Below are positions 1-8,800 of a stretch of 64,000 nt of DNA, in pieces. The DNA comes from Arthrobacter sp. MMS18-M83 (GTDB lineage: Bacteria > Actinomycetota > Actinomycetes > Actinomycetales > Micrococcaceae): positions 1,426,001 to 1,490,000 of the forward strand of contig NZ_CP113343.1 of NCBI RefSeq assembly GCF_026683955.1, written 5' to 3'. Within the stretch, counting starts at the first letter, position 1. The number at the start of each line of letters is the position of its first letter. Both the position numbers and the translations under genes were made by a program. The notes below the pieces were generated by a model. The model was not told the DNA's origin. It saw only the letters and a program-made list of their open reading frames with translations, and ran no database searches.

Positions 1-169
1 GGTCGCCGATCGGCATGGGCCCACGGAGCGCGGCGCAGGTGAATTCTTTAGGGAGCTGTGGGAAGAGATTCACCATTCGTTGCTCGTCCGTACCGTATCC
101 GTGCATCATCACAAGCAGCGGAGTCCCGGCGCGCTCACTTTCCGGTTTGGACCAGGCGACTGTTTCCAT
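1..169 (-). CDS. Alpha/beta-hydrolase esterase (phospholipase/carboxylesterase type), 5' part only
   Basis: A reading frame starts at the ATG at 169-167 and runs off the left edge. An in-frame TAG at 181-179 lies just upstream, so this is the true beginning of the frame. The 56 visible codons contain LLVMMHGYGTDE, the oxyanion-hole HGxG segment at the start of bacterial phospholipase/carboxylesterase-type hydrolases, followed by NLFPQLP and LRGPMPIGD. The catalytic Ser, Asp and His would lie outside the window. Activity would be hydrolysis of carboxyl esters, but the substrate cannot be predicted. It lies downstream of and codirectional with the sugar operon, separated from it by a strong hairpin, so it is probably a separate transcription unit. 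Confidence 0.75.
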   Translation of the reverse strand, partial: METVAWSKPESERAGTPLLVMMHGYGTDEQRMVNLFPQLPKEFTCAALRGPMPIGD

Positions 170-322
170 GGAAAGAGCCTATGTTGATGGGCCCGCCGGC
201 GCCGTCGAAATCGCCGGAACGCGCCCGGGTCGCCGAAAGGCTCGGGCGAGCCGGCACGGTTCCGGCGAGCTCGCGCAGTCGGCGGCCCCATCTTCGCCTG
301 GCCTCGCTGGGTTGCCCCACCG

Positions 323-352
323 CAACGGAGGCAGGAAGTCCTGCCTCCGTTG
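323..352 (-). terminator. Hairpin terminator after the sugar-uptake operon
   Basis: A perfect 13-bp inverted repeat (323-335 with 340-352, loop AAGT) sits 8 bp beyond the stop codon of the glycosidase-like gene at 360. It is well placed to end the leftward operon before the esterase gene. No long U-tract follows on the minus strand. Confidence 0.7.
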
Positions 353-359
353 TCCGCGT

Positions 360-2114
360 TTAGGCCGCTGCTCGCAGGCGCACGGCGATGTATTGCCGGC
401 CGGGCAGTTCAATGCGGAAGCGGCCTTCGAAGGTGTCCGGAAGCGTCTCCACCGTCATGTTCCATGTGTCGATGATGTCGATCTGGAACCGGATACCCGG
501 GGGCATGACGAACCGCCGGTACGTGGGCTGGTTGAAGCCGAAGTAGATCAGCTCGTATTCGTCCTTGATGCCCGCACTCGGGGCGTCCCAGTGGCCGGGC
601 AGGGGTTCGAGGTGGCCTTCGGGGCTTTTCTTCAGGATGCGTCGCAGGAATCCGATACGGTCCGGGCTGGTGCCGCGCAGCTTCCCGCCCTTGGCCCACC
701 AGAGGATGTCCCCGGGATGGACATAGGTCTCGCCGTGTCCGACGTACCCGCCGCGGACGGCGCCTTCCCAGAACCGGCGGGTCATTTCCTCGCCGGTGAT
801 GTTGCCCCACCCTTGGTCGATGTTCCCTTCGTACGCGCACTCGTCGATGACGATGGGCTTCCGCCATTCCTGCCGCCACTCGGTTATCATTTCAGCGGTC
901 TTGTAGATGTCCAGCCGCTGGATGCTGCAGTGCGTGATCCACGGACGGGAGTGGTCATACACCTCGCGGCAGTTGTGGATGGAAAGCAGGTGCTTGTTCG
1001 GATCGTTCTCCTGAACGATCGCGGCGAAGCGTTCCCAGTCCTCGATAGTCTTCTCGAACATGAGGTCGAACTCGTTGGCCAGCGACCACCAAATGTTCCG
1101 ATGGGATGCCAGACGCGCGGTGACGTACTTGACGTATAGGTCATCGGCCGCCGCGTTCATGGTCGAAAAACCCCAGCGGTCGTAGGCATGGAAGAGGATC
1201 AGGTCGGCCTCGATCCCGAGATCGTCCAACTGTCCGATCCGCTTCTCGAGATGCCGGTAGTAGACGGGGTTCGGCCGGTTGTAGTCGAAACCGCCCTCAG
1301 GGCTCCCCTCGAAGGGGTAGATCTCGGGCTCGTTTTCGTTGAACAAGTAGGACTTCGGGAAGACGCACATGCGCATCTTGTTGAAGGGCCCGCCCTCCAG
1401 GGTATGCAGTGTCTGTTCCTCAAGTGCTTCGCCTTGGTGCGTCCAGGCGTAGGAAGTCGTACCAACGGGAAGATACGGTGTCCCGTCCTCGTAAGCGAAG
1501 TGGAAAGTGTCGGCTACCCGGACCACCCCGCGGACATCCGGACCCGCGGGCTCCGCGGTGAAGCGTCCCGTGATGGCATCCAGGGACGCAGCGTTGCTGC
1601 TGGTCGTGAAGGACCACTCCCCCTCGGCCGGAACCAGCAGTCGGATCCGGTACGTGCCTTCGCCGTCGTAGAAACCGGGAACCGTCAGAGTCCCGCCGCT
1701 GGAGGTGAAGTCGGCTGCGAGGTCGACGTCCGTGAACGGATTGCCGTGAGAGGGGCCTTGCAAGGCGATCTCATACCTTTGCCATTTCCGCGTCTCGGTT
1801 GCGAAGTCAGCCCGGGCGCTGCCGTGCTCCACCGACGCAGGCTCGTAATCGGCTACCGGCTCACGGTGGCGGACGGATCGGTCCGGCACGGGGGAAGGGT
1901 GCAAGGCCTCTATTTTTGCAAGGATCTCGGCCTTTTTCGCCGGGTCGTTGCGCACGGACTCCTCGGTTCCAAGGATCAGACCAAGCTGGTAATGGTAGAG
2001 GGTGTGCAGCAGCGGGTTGGCTGGAAGTTCGGGCACGTGGCGGGCAAGGATCTCGTGTCCGGCCGGGTCTCGCATGACCTCAAAGAGCGGGGTTGAAGCG
2101 GTGAAGGTCGCCAT
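360..2114 (-). CDS. DUF5060/DUF4038/DUF5605-type glycoside hydrolase-like protein
   Basis: A 584-residue cytoplasmic protein with no signal peptide. Residues about 105-190 look like the beta-sandwich DUF5060 domain. Residues about 200-480 form a TIM-barrel glycosidase-like region of the DUF4038 kind. The last 80 residues resemble the DUF5605 C-terminal domain. Acidic catalytic candidates are the Glu in SLANEFD and the Glu in IDECAYEG, matching the acid/base and nucleophile positions of clan A hydrolases. The start ATG at 2114 is preceded by GAAAGG. As the last gene of an ABC sugar operon (43 bp after the permease) it probably processes the imported oligosaccharide. Substrate is unknown; fold assignment is from motif recall. 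Confidence 0.8.
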   Translation of the reverse strand: MATFTASTPLFEVMRDPAGHEILARHVPELPANPLLHTLYHYQLGLILGTEESVRNDPAKKAEILAKIEALHPSPVPDRSVRHREPVADYEPASVEHGSARADFATETRKWQRYEIALQGPSHGNPFTDVDLAADFTSSGGTLTVPGFYDGEGTYRIRLLVPAEGEWSFTTSSNAASLDAITGRFTAEPAGPDVRGVVRVADTFHFAYEDGTPYLPVGTTSYAWTHQGEALEEQTLHTLEGGPFNKMRMCVFPKSYLFNENEPEIYPFEGSPEGGFDYNRPNPVYYRHLEKRIGQLDDLGIEADLILFHAYDRWGFSTMNAAADDLYVKYVTARLASHRNIWWSLANEFDLMFEKTIEDWERFAAIVQENDPNKHLLSIHNCREVYDHSRPWITHCSIQRLDIYKTAEMITEWRQEWRKPIVIDECAYEGNIDQGWGNITGEEMTRRFWEGAVRGGYVGHGETYVHPGDILWWAKGGKLRGTSPDRIGFLRRILKKSPEGHLEPLPGHWDAPSAGIKDEYELIYFGFNQPTYRRFVMPPGIRFQIDIIDTWNMTVETLPDTFEGRFRIELPGRQYIAVRLRAAA

Positions 2115-2156
2115 GATGGCCTTTCTTCGGTGAAATTTCTGGGACGGACGGCAGGG

Positions 2157-3041
2157 TCAGCCCTTGACGGCTCCGGTGAACGTGCCTTGGACGAAGTAGC
2201 GCTGGAACAGCAGATAGATGATGACCACCGGGAGGATCGACATGATGGTGAAGGCGTTCAGTGGCCCGTAGGAGCTGGTGAACTGGGACTGGAATCCCTG
2301 GATTGCCAGGGGTACCGTCTGCGATGCCTTGTTCTGCAGGATGACCAGCGCGATGGCGTATTCATTCCAGGTCGAGACGAAATCCAAGATGAACAAGGCG
2401 GCAAGGGCCGGTTTGGACAAGGGCAGGATGATCTGTAAGAACAGCCGCCAGTTTCCGCCTCCGTCGACCCGCACACTCTCGTCGATTTCCTTTGGGACGG
2501 CGCTGAAGAACCCGTACAAAATGAAGATCTGATAGGGCAGGCCGAAGCCGATGTAAGGAAGGATCACGCCGATCGGATTGTTGAGCAAGCCCAAGTCCAG
2601 AATGACGCGGAACAACGGGCCGAGGGCCACCTGGATTGGCACCATGGAACCCATGGCGAAGGCGGCGAGGAGCGCTCGGCTGTACTTGAACTTGATGCGT
2701 GAGAGAGCGAAAGCTGCGGCCGCGGATATCAACAGGCCGATCGGAACCTTGATGAGGGCGATCAGCAGGCTGTTCCCGCCGGCGGTGAGCAGGTTGCCTG
2801 TCTGCAGGGCCTTGGCGTAGTTCGCCCATTCGGCACTGGAGGGGAAGGAAAACGAGGAAGTCGAGAAGATCTGGTCCTCGGATTTCAGGGATGTGAAGAT
2901 CACGAAGACAAGCGGCATGGCCCAGGCAAGCATCGCCACGAACAGGGCGATCCACAGTCCGGCGCGGATGTAATCGGCGTTGCGACGGGGACTGTGGCTC
3001 CTTTCGGAGCGCTTGGCGCGGCTGAGTGTCAGGGTGCTCAT
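2157..3041 (-). CDS. Carbohydrate ABC transporter permease (MalG type)
   Basis: A 294-residue inner-membrane permease with about six hydrophobic segments. It carries the EAA coupling loop near residues 190-215 (EIDESVRVDGG, ILPLSKPAL), which docks on the ATPase, and NEYAIALVIL nearby. This is the binding-protein-dependent sugar permease family represented by MalG/UgpE. Its ATG (3041-3039) overlaps the stop of the partner permease as TAATG, indicating translational coupling and equal expression. No ATPase gene is present in the operon, so a shared MsiK/UgpC-like ATPase encoded elsewhere probably energises it, as is usual for this class in actinobacteria. Confidence 0.92.
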   Translation of the reverse strand: MSTLTLSRAKRSERSHSPRRNADYIRAGLWIALFVAMLAWAMPLVFVIFTSLKSEDQIFSTSSFSFPSSAEWANYAKALQTGNLLTAGGNSLLIALIKVPIGLLISAAAAFALSRIKFKYSRALLAAFAMGSMVPIQVALGPLFRVILDLGLLNNPIGVILPYIGFGLPYQIFILYGFFSAVPKEIDESVRVDGGGNWRLFLQIILPLSKPALAALFILDFVSTWNEYAIALVILQNKASQTVPLAIQGFQSQFTSSYGPLNAFTIMSILPVVIIYLLFQRYFVQGTFTGAVKG

Positions 3042-4009
3042 TAGTCTTCGTTTCCTTTGGTCGACCAGATCATGTAGGGGACGACGAGGGCCAGCGTTAT
3101 GAGGAGGAGGATCGTCGCGGTGGCGTTGCCGAGTCCGAAGTCGTGGTTGAGGAAGGACTGCGTGTAGGACCAGAGAGCCAAGACCTGGGACTTCTGGGCC
3201 GGGCCGCCGCCGGTCATGCCTACCACCAGGTCGAAGACCTTGATGGAGTTCACAATCGTCAGGACCAAGACGACTACCACAGTCGGACGCAGTGCCGGGA
3301 AGGTGACGTGCCGGAAGACGCCCCAGGCGTTTGCCCCGTCAAGGCGGGCCGATTCAACGAGTTCCTTGGACACACTTTGCAACCCGGCAAGGAACAACAC
3401 CATATTCAGGCCGGCGATCTGCCAGACGAAGGCCGCGAAAATGGCGTAGATCGCGACTTTGGGGTCACTAAGGAATGTCGTCCCCGAGCCGTCTCCAATA
3501 TGCAGCGCCTTGGAAATGTCCGAGAACACGCCGTAGTTGGGGTTGTACATCCAGCGCCACATGTTCGCGATGGCAATAGGGGCCAGGACGCCCGGAATGT
3601 AAAACACTGAGCGGAACACATTCCGCCCGAAGACGGGACGGTTCAGCGCGAGGGCCATCACGAGACCAAGCGTGGTGGGGATGACCAGTGAGAGGAGTAC
3701 CCAGACGATGCTGTTTTGTACGGCTGTCCAGAACACCGGATCTTTGGTGAAGAGCCGGACGTAGTTCTGGAATCCGACGAAGACCTGCTGGTCGGTAGTG
3801 AAGCCGGACCATTTGTACAGGCTAAGGCGAATGGCGCTGAACATGGGGCCGATAACGAAGACCACATAAGCCGCCAAGGCTGGGGCGAGGAAGGGAAGTG
3901 CGGCCACGAATCCGCCGCTGGCAATGCGCTTCCACATTGGTCTTTTGGGAGATCGCCGCGGTTTCTGCTCCGGTATGTCGGAGAGGCGCGTAGCTGTGAG
4001 CTTGGTCAA
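3041..4009 (-). CDS. Carbohydrate ABC transporter permease (MalF type)
   Basis: A 322-residue permease with about six membrane spans and the EAA loop ELVESARLDGANAWGVF...FPALRP near residues 220-245, the MalF/UgpA signature. The open frame extends upstream to a TTG at 4087, but that would put translation directly through a strong hairpin at 4049-4079. I prefer the TTG at 4009 (protein starts MTKLTATRL), which has AAAGG about ten bases upstream; the exact start is uncertain. It forms a heterodimeric channel with the MalG-type subunit. Confidence 0.88.
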   Translation of the reverse strand: MTKLTATRLSDIPEQKPRRSPKRPMWKRIASGGFVAALPFLAPALAAYVVFVIGPMFSAIRLSLYKWSGFTTDQQVFVGFQNYVRLFTKDPVFWTAVQNSIVWVLLSLVIPTTLGLVMALALNRPVFGRNVFRSVFYIPGVLAPIAIANMWRWMYNPNYGVFSDISKALHIGDGSGTTFLSDPKVAIYAIFAAFVWQIAGLNMVLFLAGLQSVSKELVESARLDGANAWGVFRHVTFPALRPTVVVVLVLTIVNSIKVFDLVVGMTGGGPAQKSQVLALWSYTQSFLNHDFGLGNATATILLLITLALVVPYMIWSTKGNED

Positions 4010-4048
4010 GAGAGGTCGCCTTTGGTCTTTGGTGCGGTCAGGGGTGCC

Positions 4049-4079
4049 GGCTGCGGACACGGACACCGCGTCCGCAGCC
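4049..4079 (-). other. Intercistronic hairpin between binding-protein and permease genes
   Basis: A perfect 10-bp stem (4049-4058 with 4070-4079, 11-base loop) lies 11 bases after the stop codon of the binding-protein gene. Such hairpins stabilise the upstream message or cause partial termination, giving more receptor than permease. That role is known for other sugar ABC operons and inferred here. Confidence 0.6.
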
Positions 4080-4090
4080 GACAGCAACGG

Positions 4091-5362
4091 CTAGTTGCTC
4101 GAATCCAGGAACTTCTGGAACTCCGAGCCCGCCTTGGCAGGATCCAACCCGCCCGTGGCGACGAGGTTCTGGATCCTCCAATACTCGGTCGTTGCCGACT
4201 GGGAGAGGTTTTGATCGTTGTTCATGTACAGGCCCTTGGCGTCCTTGAAGATGCCGTCCCAGGACTTACCCAAGGCGTTCGCCGTCGTCGACGGAGTGAC
4301 GTCTTTGTTGACGGACTGGGTGCCAAATGTTCCGAGAACCTGCTGCTGGACCTTGGTGGAAGTGAGGTAGTCCAGGAACTTCGCGGCGGCATCCTTGTGC
4401 GGGCTGTCCTTGCCGATGTACTCGGCTTCTTCAAACCCGTACAGCCGCCCGGTTCCGGACGGGAGCGGGAAGACGCCGAAGTCATCCATGTTGACCTTCT
4501 GGTCGGAAATGTTCTTGTTGAACCAGTCGCCTTCCAGCGCCATGGCTGCCCTGCCGGTGTAGAACAGTGCCGAGGATTCGTCGTTGTTTATGCCGATGAA
4601 ACCCGGGTTCAGGTAGTCCTTGGACCATTTTGCGAGGTTGGTGAAGGACTTCGTCACGCAGTCTTCCTGCCCCCAATTGGCCTTGTTGCTGACAAGCTGG
4701 TCGAACTTGGCCGAACCGCAGTAGCCCTCCAGGAAAGTGTCAAGCAGGCGCATCACGTGCCAGTTGACCGTACCGCCGAACTCGATCGGGGTGATCCCTG
4801 CGGACTTGAGCTTTGCTGCCGCGCCGTTGAGTTCATCGATGGTGGTTGGCAGCTCGGTGATTCCGGCCTTGGCGAAGAGGGTCTTGTTGTAGTAGATGCC
4901 CTCACCGTTGAGCTTCCACGGGACTCCCTGGAATCCGCCATACTGCTTGACCGGGTTCAACGCGGCGGAAGTGAATCGGCTTTCCCAGTTGTACTGCTTG
5001 TAGTAATCCGCGAGATCTGCGCTGGCGTTGGCCTTCACGAGCTCCCCGCCAAGGCCCGGACCGGCCCAGTAGTTGTAGATATCTGGAGCCGCAGACGTTC
5101 CAATGGCTGTACGGAGGGCGTCCTTGTGGGCGTCGACCGCCCGCGACGTCCGCTCGATCTTGATCGTCGGGTTAGCGGCTTCAAAGTCCGAAATAAGCTT
5201 GTTGATCTGGTCGTCAGCGCTCGGCGCCGACTGGTTCAGGGTCCACCAGGTAACAACCGTCTTGCCCGAGCTGTCGGCGGCGCTGGAGCTCACTCCGGCC
5301 CCGCAACCGGCCAACAGGGCAAGGGCGGCCAGTGCGGCTACGCCTTTGGCTAGCAAACGCAT
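4091..5362 (-). CDS. Extracellular sugar-binding lipoprotein of an ABC importer
   Basis: A 423-residue protein starting at ATG 5362, chosen because GAAAGGA lies about seven bases upstream and because MRLLAKGVAALAALALLAGC then forms a perfect lipoprotein signal with lipobox LAGC. The frame stays open to 5404. The mature part has the layout of family 1 solute-binding proteins (maltose/multiple-sugar type): WWTLNQ near the N terminus, then Trp- and Gly-rich segments and YWRIQNL near the end. It would be tethered outside the membrane by a diacylglyceryl Cys and deliver sugar to the two permeases. First gene of the operon, opposite a LacI regulator. Confidence 0.92.
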   Translation of the reverse strand: MRLLAKGVAALAALALLAGCGAGVSSSAADSSGKTVVTWWTLNQSAPSADDQINKLISDFEAANPTIKIERTSRAVDAHKDALRTAIGTSAAPDIYNYWAGPGLGGELVKANASADLADYYKQYNWESRFTSAALNPVKQYGGFQGVPWKLNGEGIYYNKTLFAKAGITELPTTIDELNGAAAKLKSAGITPIEFGGTVNWHVMRLLDTFLEGYCGSAKFDQLVSNKANWGQEDCVTKSFTNLAKWSKDYLNPGFIGINNDESSALFYTGRAAMALEGDWFNKNISDQKVNMDDFGVFPLPSGTGRLYGFEEAEYIGKDSPHKDAAAKFLDYLTSTKVQQQVLGTFGTQSVNKDVTPSTTANALGKSWDGIFKDAKGLYMNNDQNLSQSATTEYWRIQNLVATGGLDPAKAGSEFQKFLDSSN

Positions 5363-5461
5363 CGTCGCGTCCTTTCGTAGGTTAGTTGAGGGCTCTTTCG
5401 TCACGGGATACCTCGACCGAAGCCTTCCTCAGAGCACTCGGGTGTGACGTGGCCCATAACG

Positions 5462-5500
5462 AGTATGTGGGTTATCGATAACTCACGTCAACCGGTTGAC
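5462..5500 (-). promoter_or_regulatory. Sugar-operon promoter with two overlapping palindromic operators
   Basis: On the minus strand TTGACG (5491-5486) and CATACT (5467-5462) are 18 bp apart and form a plausible -35/-10 pair. A perfect 14-bp palindrome GTCAACCGGTTGAC (5487-5500) covers the -35 box. A second perfect 12-bp palindrome GTTATCGATAAC (5471-5482) fills the spacer. Both have the CG-centred form typical of LacI-family operators, and the LacI-type gene starts about 200 bp away on the other strand. The remaining intergenic sequence (5363-5461 and 5501-5700) shows nothing else recognisable. Confidence 0.65.
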
Positions 5501-5700
5501 CAATTTATTTAGTGATATACGAGCTAGACCCCCGAGATGCCGGGAACTGCTTACCCTTCGTCTTGCTCCAAGCCTTAATGGGTGTTGTCCCGGGCGCCTA
5601 CGCAGGTGATCGTAAACTTGCAGTGGATGGGAGCACTTATCCAATCGGTTCCTGTCGCCCCAAACCTCGTGGACGATAACCGGCGGCCCCACGGCGTCAG

Positions 5701-6774
5701 GTGACAGACTGCGCGAAAGTTTGTGGACACTTGGCGAAAGCAAGGACGGCGACACGGCCCAGCATGGCGGACGTCGGTAGACTGGCCAACGTCTCAACCC
5801 AGACTGTGTCCCGCTATTTCACAGGGGTCGGTCATGTGCGGGCCGAAACGCGGGAGCGCATCGCAGCTGCCATCGAAGAATTGGGATACGTACCAAATCA
5901 ATCCGCCCGCACTCTTCGCACGAGCAGGACGAACTCTGTAGGCGTCTTGACTATGGGCGCATTCAACTACGGGAGCGCAAGTGTGCTCACAGGGCTGGGG
6001 TTCGCTGCTCGCGAAGCCGATGTCACGCTCACTATCGCTCAGCTCGATCTCGACTTCGAAGCGAAGAACTGGGAAGTCGAGGCGCGGCGGGCTCTCTCCC
6101 ACTTCAAGTCGGTACAAGTTGACGGGATAGTGCTGTCTACGCCGCTGCCGGGCCTCGAGAAGCTGCTCACCGGTTGGGACCAATCAACGCCCTTGATCAC
6201 GGTTTCCGAACTGCCATTTGCGGACGAAGGCTCCGCAGGCACCCATTCGCACGCTGCCGGCTGGGATGCGACCCACCACCTGATCGAGTTGGGACACCGG
6301 GAAATCTTGCATGTCGCCGGCCCTTCGACTCGCAATGAAGCATTCGAGCGTGAGCGCGGCTATCGCGACGCAATGCAGAGCGTCGGCCTCACACCCCGAG
6401 TGCTCGATGTCGCAAAGGACTGGTCCTCGGTTTCCGGATATCGCGCCGGAGAACTCGCAGATCCGACCACGTTCACGGCTGTCTTCGCAAGCAACGACGA
6501 AATTGCGCTCGGCTTCATGAGCGCCCTGGAAAGACGGGGCAATCGAGCACCTCGGGACTTTTCAATCGTGGGGGTTGACGACATGCCTGCTGCCGCTTAC
6601 TTCTCACCTCCGTTGACCACTATGCGACTTGACTTCCGGGCGCTGGGCATCGCAACTTTCAAGATGCTCCACCATCAGATCCTCACGGGAGAACGGGCTC
6701 CGCACTACGTTGTGGAGCCCGTTCTCGTGATTCGTGATTCGACGTCACGCATCACACAGCGGAGAGAGGCATAG
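5701..6774 (+). CDS. LacI-family transcriptional regulator of the sugar operon
   Basis: 357 residues as drawn from GTG 5701. The helix-turn-helix is MADVGRLANVSTQTVSRYF, followed by the hinge segment ending SARTLRTSRTNSVGVL and a periplasmic-binding-protein-like effector domain (GVDDMPAAAYFSPPLTT near the end). No convincing Shine-Dalgarno sequence precedes 5701. TTG 5732 and ATG 5764 are alternative starts, the latter lying almost on top of the HTH. It is divergent from the ABC operon and probably represses it by binding the palindromes at 5471-5500, released by the imported sugar. That pairing is inferred from position. Confidence 0.88.
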   Translation: MTDCAKVCGHLAKARTATRPSMADVGRLANVSTQTVSRYFTGVGHVRAETRERIAAAIEELGYVPNQSARTLRTSRTNSVGVLTMGAFNYGSASVLTGLGFAAREADVTLTIAQLDLDFEAKNWEVEARRALSHFKSVQVDGIVLSTPLPGLEKLLTGWDQSTPLITVSELPFADEGSAGTHSHAAGWDATHHLIELGHREILHVAGPSTRNEAFERERGYRDAMQSVGLTPRVLDVAKDWSSVSGYRAGELADPTTFTAVFASNDEIALGFMSALERRGNRAPRDFSIVGVDDMPAAAYFSPPLTTMRLDFRALGIATFKMLHHQILTGERAPHYVVEPVLVIRDSTSRITQRREA

Positions 6775-6804
6775 CAAGGTCAAAACGCAAAGAAGGAGAA
6801 GGGC

Positions 6805-7235
6805 ATGACGGGCAATTTCATTGCGAGCTCATCCATCGTGATCCACGCGAGCGCCGATCGCGTGTGGTCCGTACTCACCGACCCCCGGCCATCAAGGAGT
6901 TCATGTTCGGAACCGATGTTTTCACCGACTGGACAGTGGGCGGCCCCATTGCTTGGCGCGGCATCTGGAAGGGCAAGGCGTATGAAGACAAGGGCGTCAT
7001 CCTCGAATTCGAGCCGGGGAGGCGGCTGGTAAACACCCATTTCAGCCCGCTGTCCGGCCAAGACGACGAGCCTGGAAACTATCACACCCTGACGTGGACG
7101 CTGGAGCCTGAAGGAGAGGCTACCAAGCTGACCCTGACCCAGGACAACAACGCCAGCCCCGATGAAGCCGCACATTCGAAGGGCATGTGGGACAACCTCG
7201 TTGCGAGCGTCAAGAATATCGCTGAGCGAAGCTAA
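6805..7235 (+). pseudogene. SRPBCC/AHSA1-type domain gene broken by a one-base frameshift
   Basis: The reading frame from ATG 6805 encodes MTGNFIASSSIVIHASADRVWSVLTDP, the usual opening of START-like SRPBCC proteins. It then becomes nonsense after the C-run at 6882-6886. The rest of the family (AIKEFMFGTDVFTDW through MWDNLVASVKNIAERS) continues in another frame to 7235. Restoring one base in CCCCCGG gives the family-typical segment DPAAIKEFMFG, so a one-base deletion explains everything. The GAGAAGGG ribosome site upstream of 6805 is intact. The family folds into a hydrophobic-ligand pocket; function is unknown. It is either a true pseudogene or a homopolymer sequencing error. Confidence 0.85.
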
Positions 7236-7290
7236 GCACAGCCCCGAACCAGGCCGGCCGGGGGCTCAGGCCGCCTAAGGGTCTGGGCGC

Positions 7291-8028
7291 TTACGGCTGG
7301 AAATGCGAAACTGGCGTTTCGCTCGTCAAAGATTTGACAAGAGATTCCGCAACATCCCTCAACTTCTGGTTCCTGCCGTTTGAGGCCTTGGTCAGAATCC
7401 TGAAGGCCTCTTCCTGGCTGCACCTGTTCTGGCCCATGATGACGCCAGTTGCCAGATCGATGGCGGTCCGGGAACGCATGGCCTGCTCGAGGTCCTCTGC
7501 ACGTTGTTGCCTGGCACCGATCCGAACCGCCAGCCTCAAAGCCTTTTCCGCTTGGCTTGCGAATAGTTCGCAGCTGCGGATGGAGGCTTTATCGAAGGCA
7601 TCGCGCTGCCGGGCGAACAGGTTGATCGCCGCCGTCGCACCCTCTTCCAGTCCCAATGGGACGCAGAGCACAGCAAAATGCCCGCGCTCCGCGATGGTGG
7701 TGCAGTATTCAGGCCACTGCGAGTCTGCGGACGTGTCCGAAACGAGGACGGTCTTCCCGGTCCTCATCGCCTCCAAACACGGTCCGTCTCCGTAAGCTTG
7801 CTGCACCTCGTCAATGAGGCGGGCTTCGTGGCTGCTTCCGGCGACCGTCATCGAACGGCGTCGTCGGCTCAGGGTGACCCCGCACAGGACGTCCCGGCCC
7901 CGCGCAGCAGACACTGACGACGCCGTGAACACCGCAAGGTCTTCGAGGAAGCCACTGACGTCCTCACTGTCGATGACCAAATCCTGGAGCTGCCCCACCA
8001 CCGAGGCGTCCAGGCTCATTTCGTCCAT
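7291..8028 (-). CDS. GAF and ANTAR domain protein
   Basis: A 245-residue soluble protein. Residues about 20-165 form a GAF sensory domain (LIDEVQQAYGDGPCLEAM, HFAVLCVPLGLEEG). Residues about 180-235 form an ANTAR RNA-binding domain (AIDLATGVIMGQNRCSQEEAFRIL). ANTAR proteins act as antiterminators by binding paired hexaloop hairpins in leader RNAs, and GAF-ANTAR forms are abundant in actinobacteria. The signal and RNA targets are not evident. It is convergent with the broken SRPBCC gene, so nothing suggests cotranscription with neighbours. Confidence 0.9.
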   Translation of the reverse strand: MDEMSLDASVVGQLQDLVIDSEDVSGFLEDLAVFTASSVSAARGRDVLCGVTLSRRRRSMTVAGSSHEARLIDEVQQAYGDGPCLEAMRTGKTVLVSDTSADSQWPEYCTTIAERGHFAVLCVPLGLEEGATAAINLFARQRDAFDKASIRSCELFASQAEKALRLAVRIGARQQRAEDLEQAMRSRTAIDLATGVIMGQNRCSQEEAFRILTKASNGRNQKLRDVAESLVKSLTSETPVSHFQP

Positions 8029-8281
8029 GGCTCAGTCTAGGAGCAGCGGGGCAGCAATGGAGGAAAAGTGCTTCCCAATTCAGTGTCCACCGCTTGGACA
8101 AACTTTCCGTCGGGGTTGCGCACCAGGGATGTGGAGTGCACAATTCTTCTACAGTCCGCGCAGACCGCCGGACAGGGTCGAGTCTTCGGCCTATTTCGCT
8201 CAAGCAGCCGGGCGCCATTTTCATTCAACATGAAGGTGCTGCCCCATGAGCAAATGCCTGATACCGAGGCGGAGCTAGTCG

Positions 8282-8623
8282 ATGTCGACTATCTCAGAAT
8301 CCCCGGTACCTCGCGAGCCTCGTCAGTCCGGCGTCCTTCCCTTGTGGTGTAGCGGTTGTGGCACAGACACGCACCTGCACATCGAATCCATCCAGGCCCA
8401 GACTCCGCGGTCTTCCCAACGGCTCGCCGTGTTCTACACGTGTATGTCTTGCGGGTTTTCCTACAGCCACCCAGCCACTGTCCAGCAGGCGGGGGCCATC
8501 CTGAATCGTCGGGGGATTCAGGATGGCCCCCTGGAGTTCGGAAACCCTTCTCCACACCAAGATCTTGAGATGCAGATGCGGCTTCGAGTTGGAAATACCT
8601 GCCTAGCCGCATTGCAGCATTAG
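8282..8623 (+). pseudogene. Decayed zinc-ribbon protein gene (internal deletion plus frameshift)
   Basis: The first 85-90 codons match the intact gene at 18384-18812: the same start (TSTISE/PTISD), WCSGCGT versus WCGTCGT, YTCMSCGFSYSH versus YICAECDTAYAH, AILNRRG versus AILNQRG. After LEFGN the frames diverge. In another frame, bases about 8553-8606 encode LHTKILRCRCGFELEIPA followed by TAG, matching the paralogue's C terminus YLATKVLQCRCGFRMELAS. About 37 codons of the centre, including the HCGEPM segment, are missing and the reading frame is shifted. As annotated it makes a 113-residue protein with only the first CxxC pair. GGAG precedes the ATG. An IS1380 element begins immediately after 8623. 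Confidence 0.75.
8620..8623. repeat. Left copy of 4-bp IS target duplication (TTAG)
   Basis: TTAG immediately precedes the left terminal repeat of the IS. An identical TTAG follows the right end at 10359-10362. Perfect duplication indicates an intact, relatively recent insertion. Confidence 0.8.
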
Positions 8624-8800
8624 CCCAGATTTTTCATCTGCCGCTGGTGGGCCGGCCGGGGGCGGCGTTGATCGCTGATCGGCTGTGATCTGGATTTTGG
8701 CGGGGCTGGAGTGGCCCTGGTGCCGCCGGGATCGGCGCGGATTTCCACTTCTCCGTTGGGTGTTTGTTCTGTGTCGTGGCGGTTGGAACCTTGGACCTGG

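Noticed and set aside
3716-5353. A 545-codon rightward open frame
   Set aside because: Antisense to the binding-protein and permease genes; no motif or plausible ribosome site.
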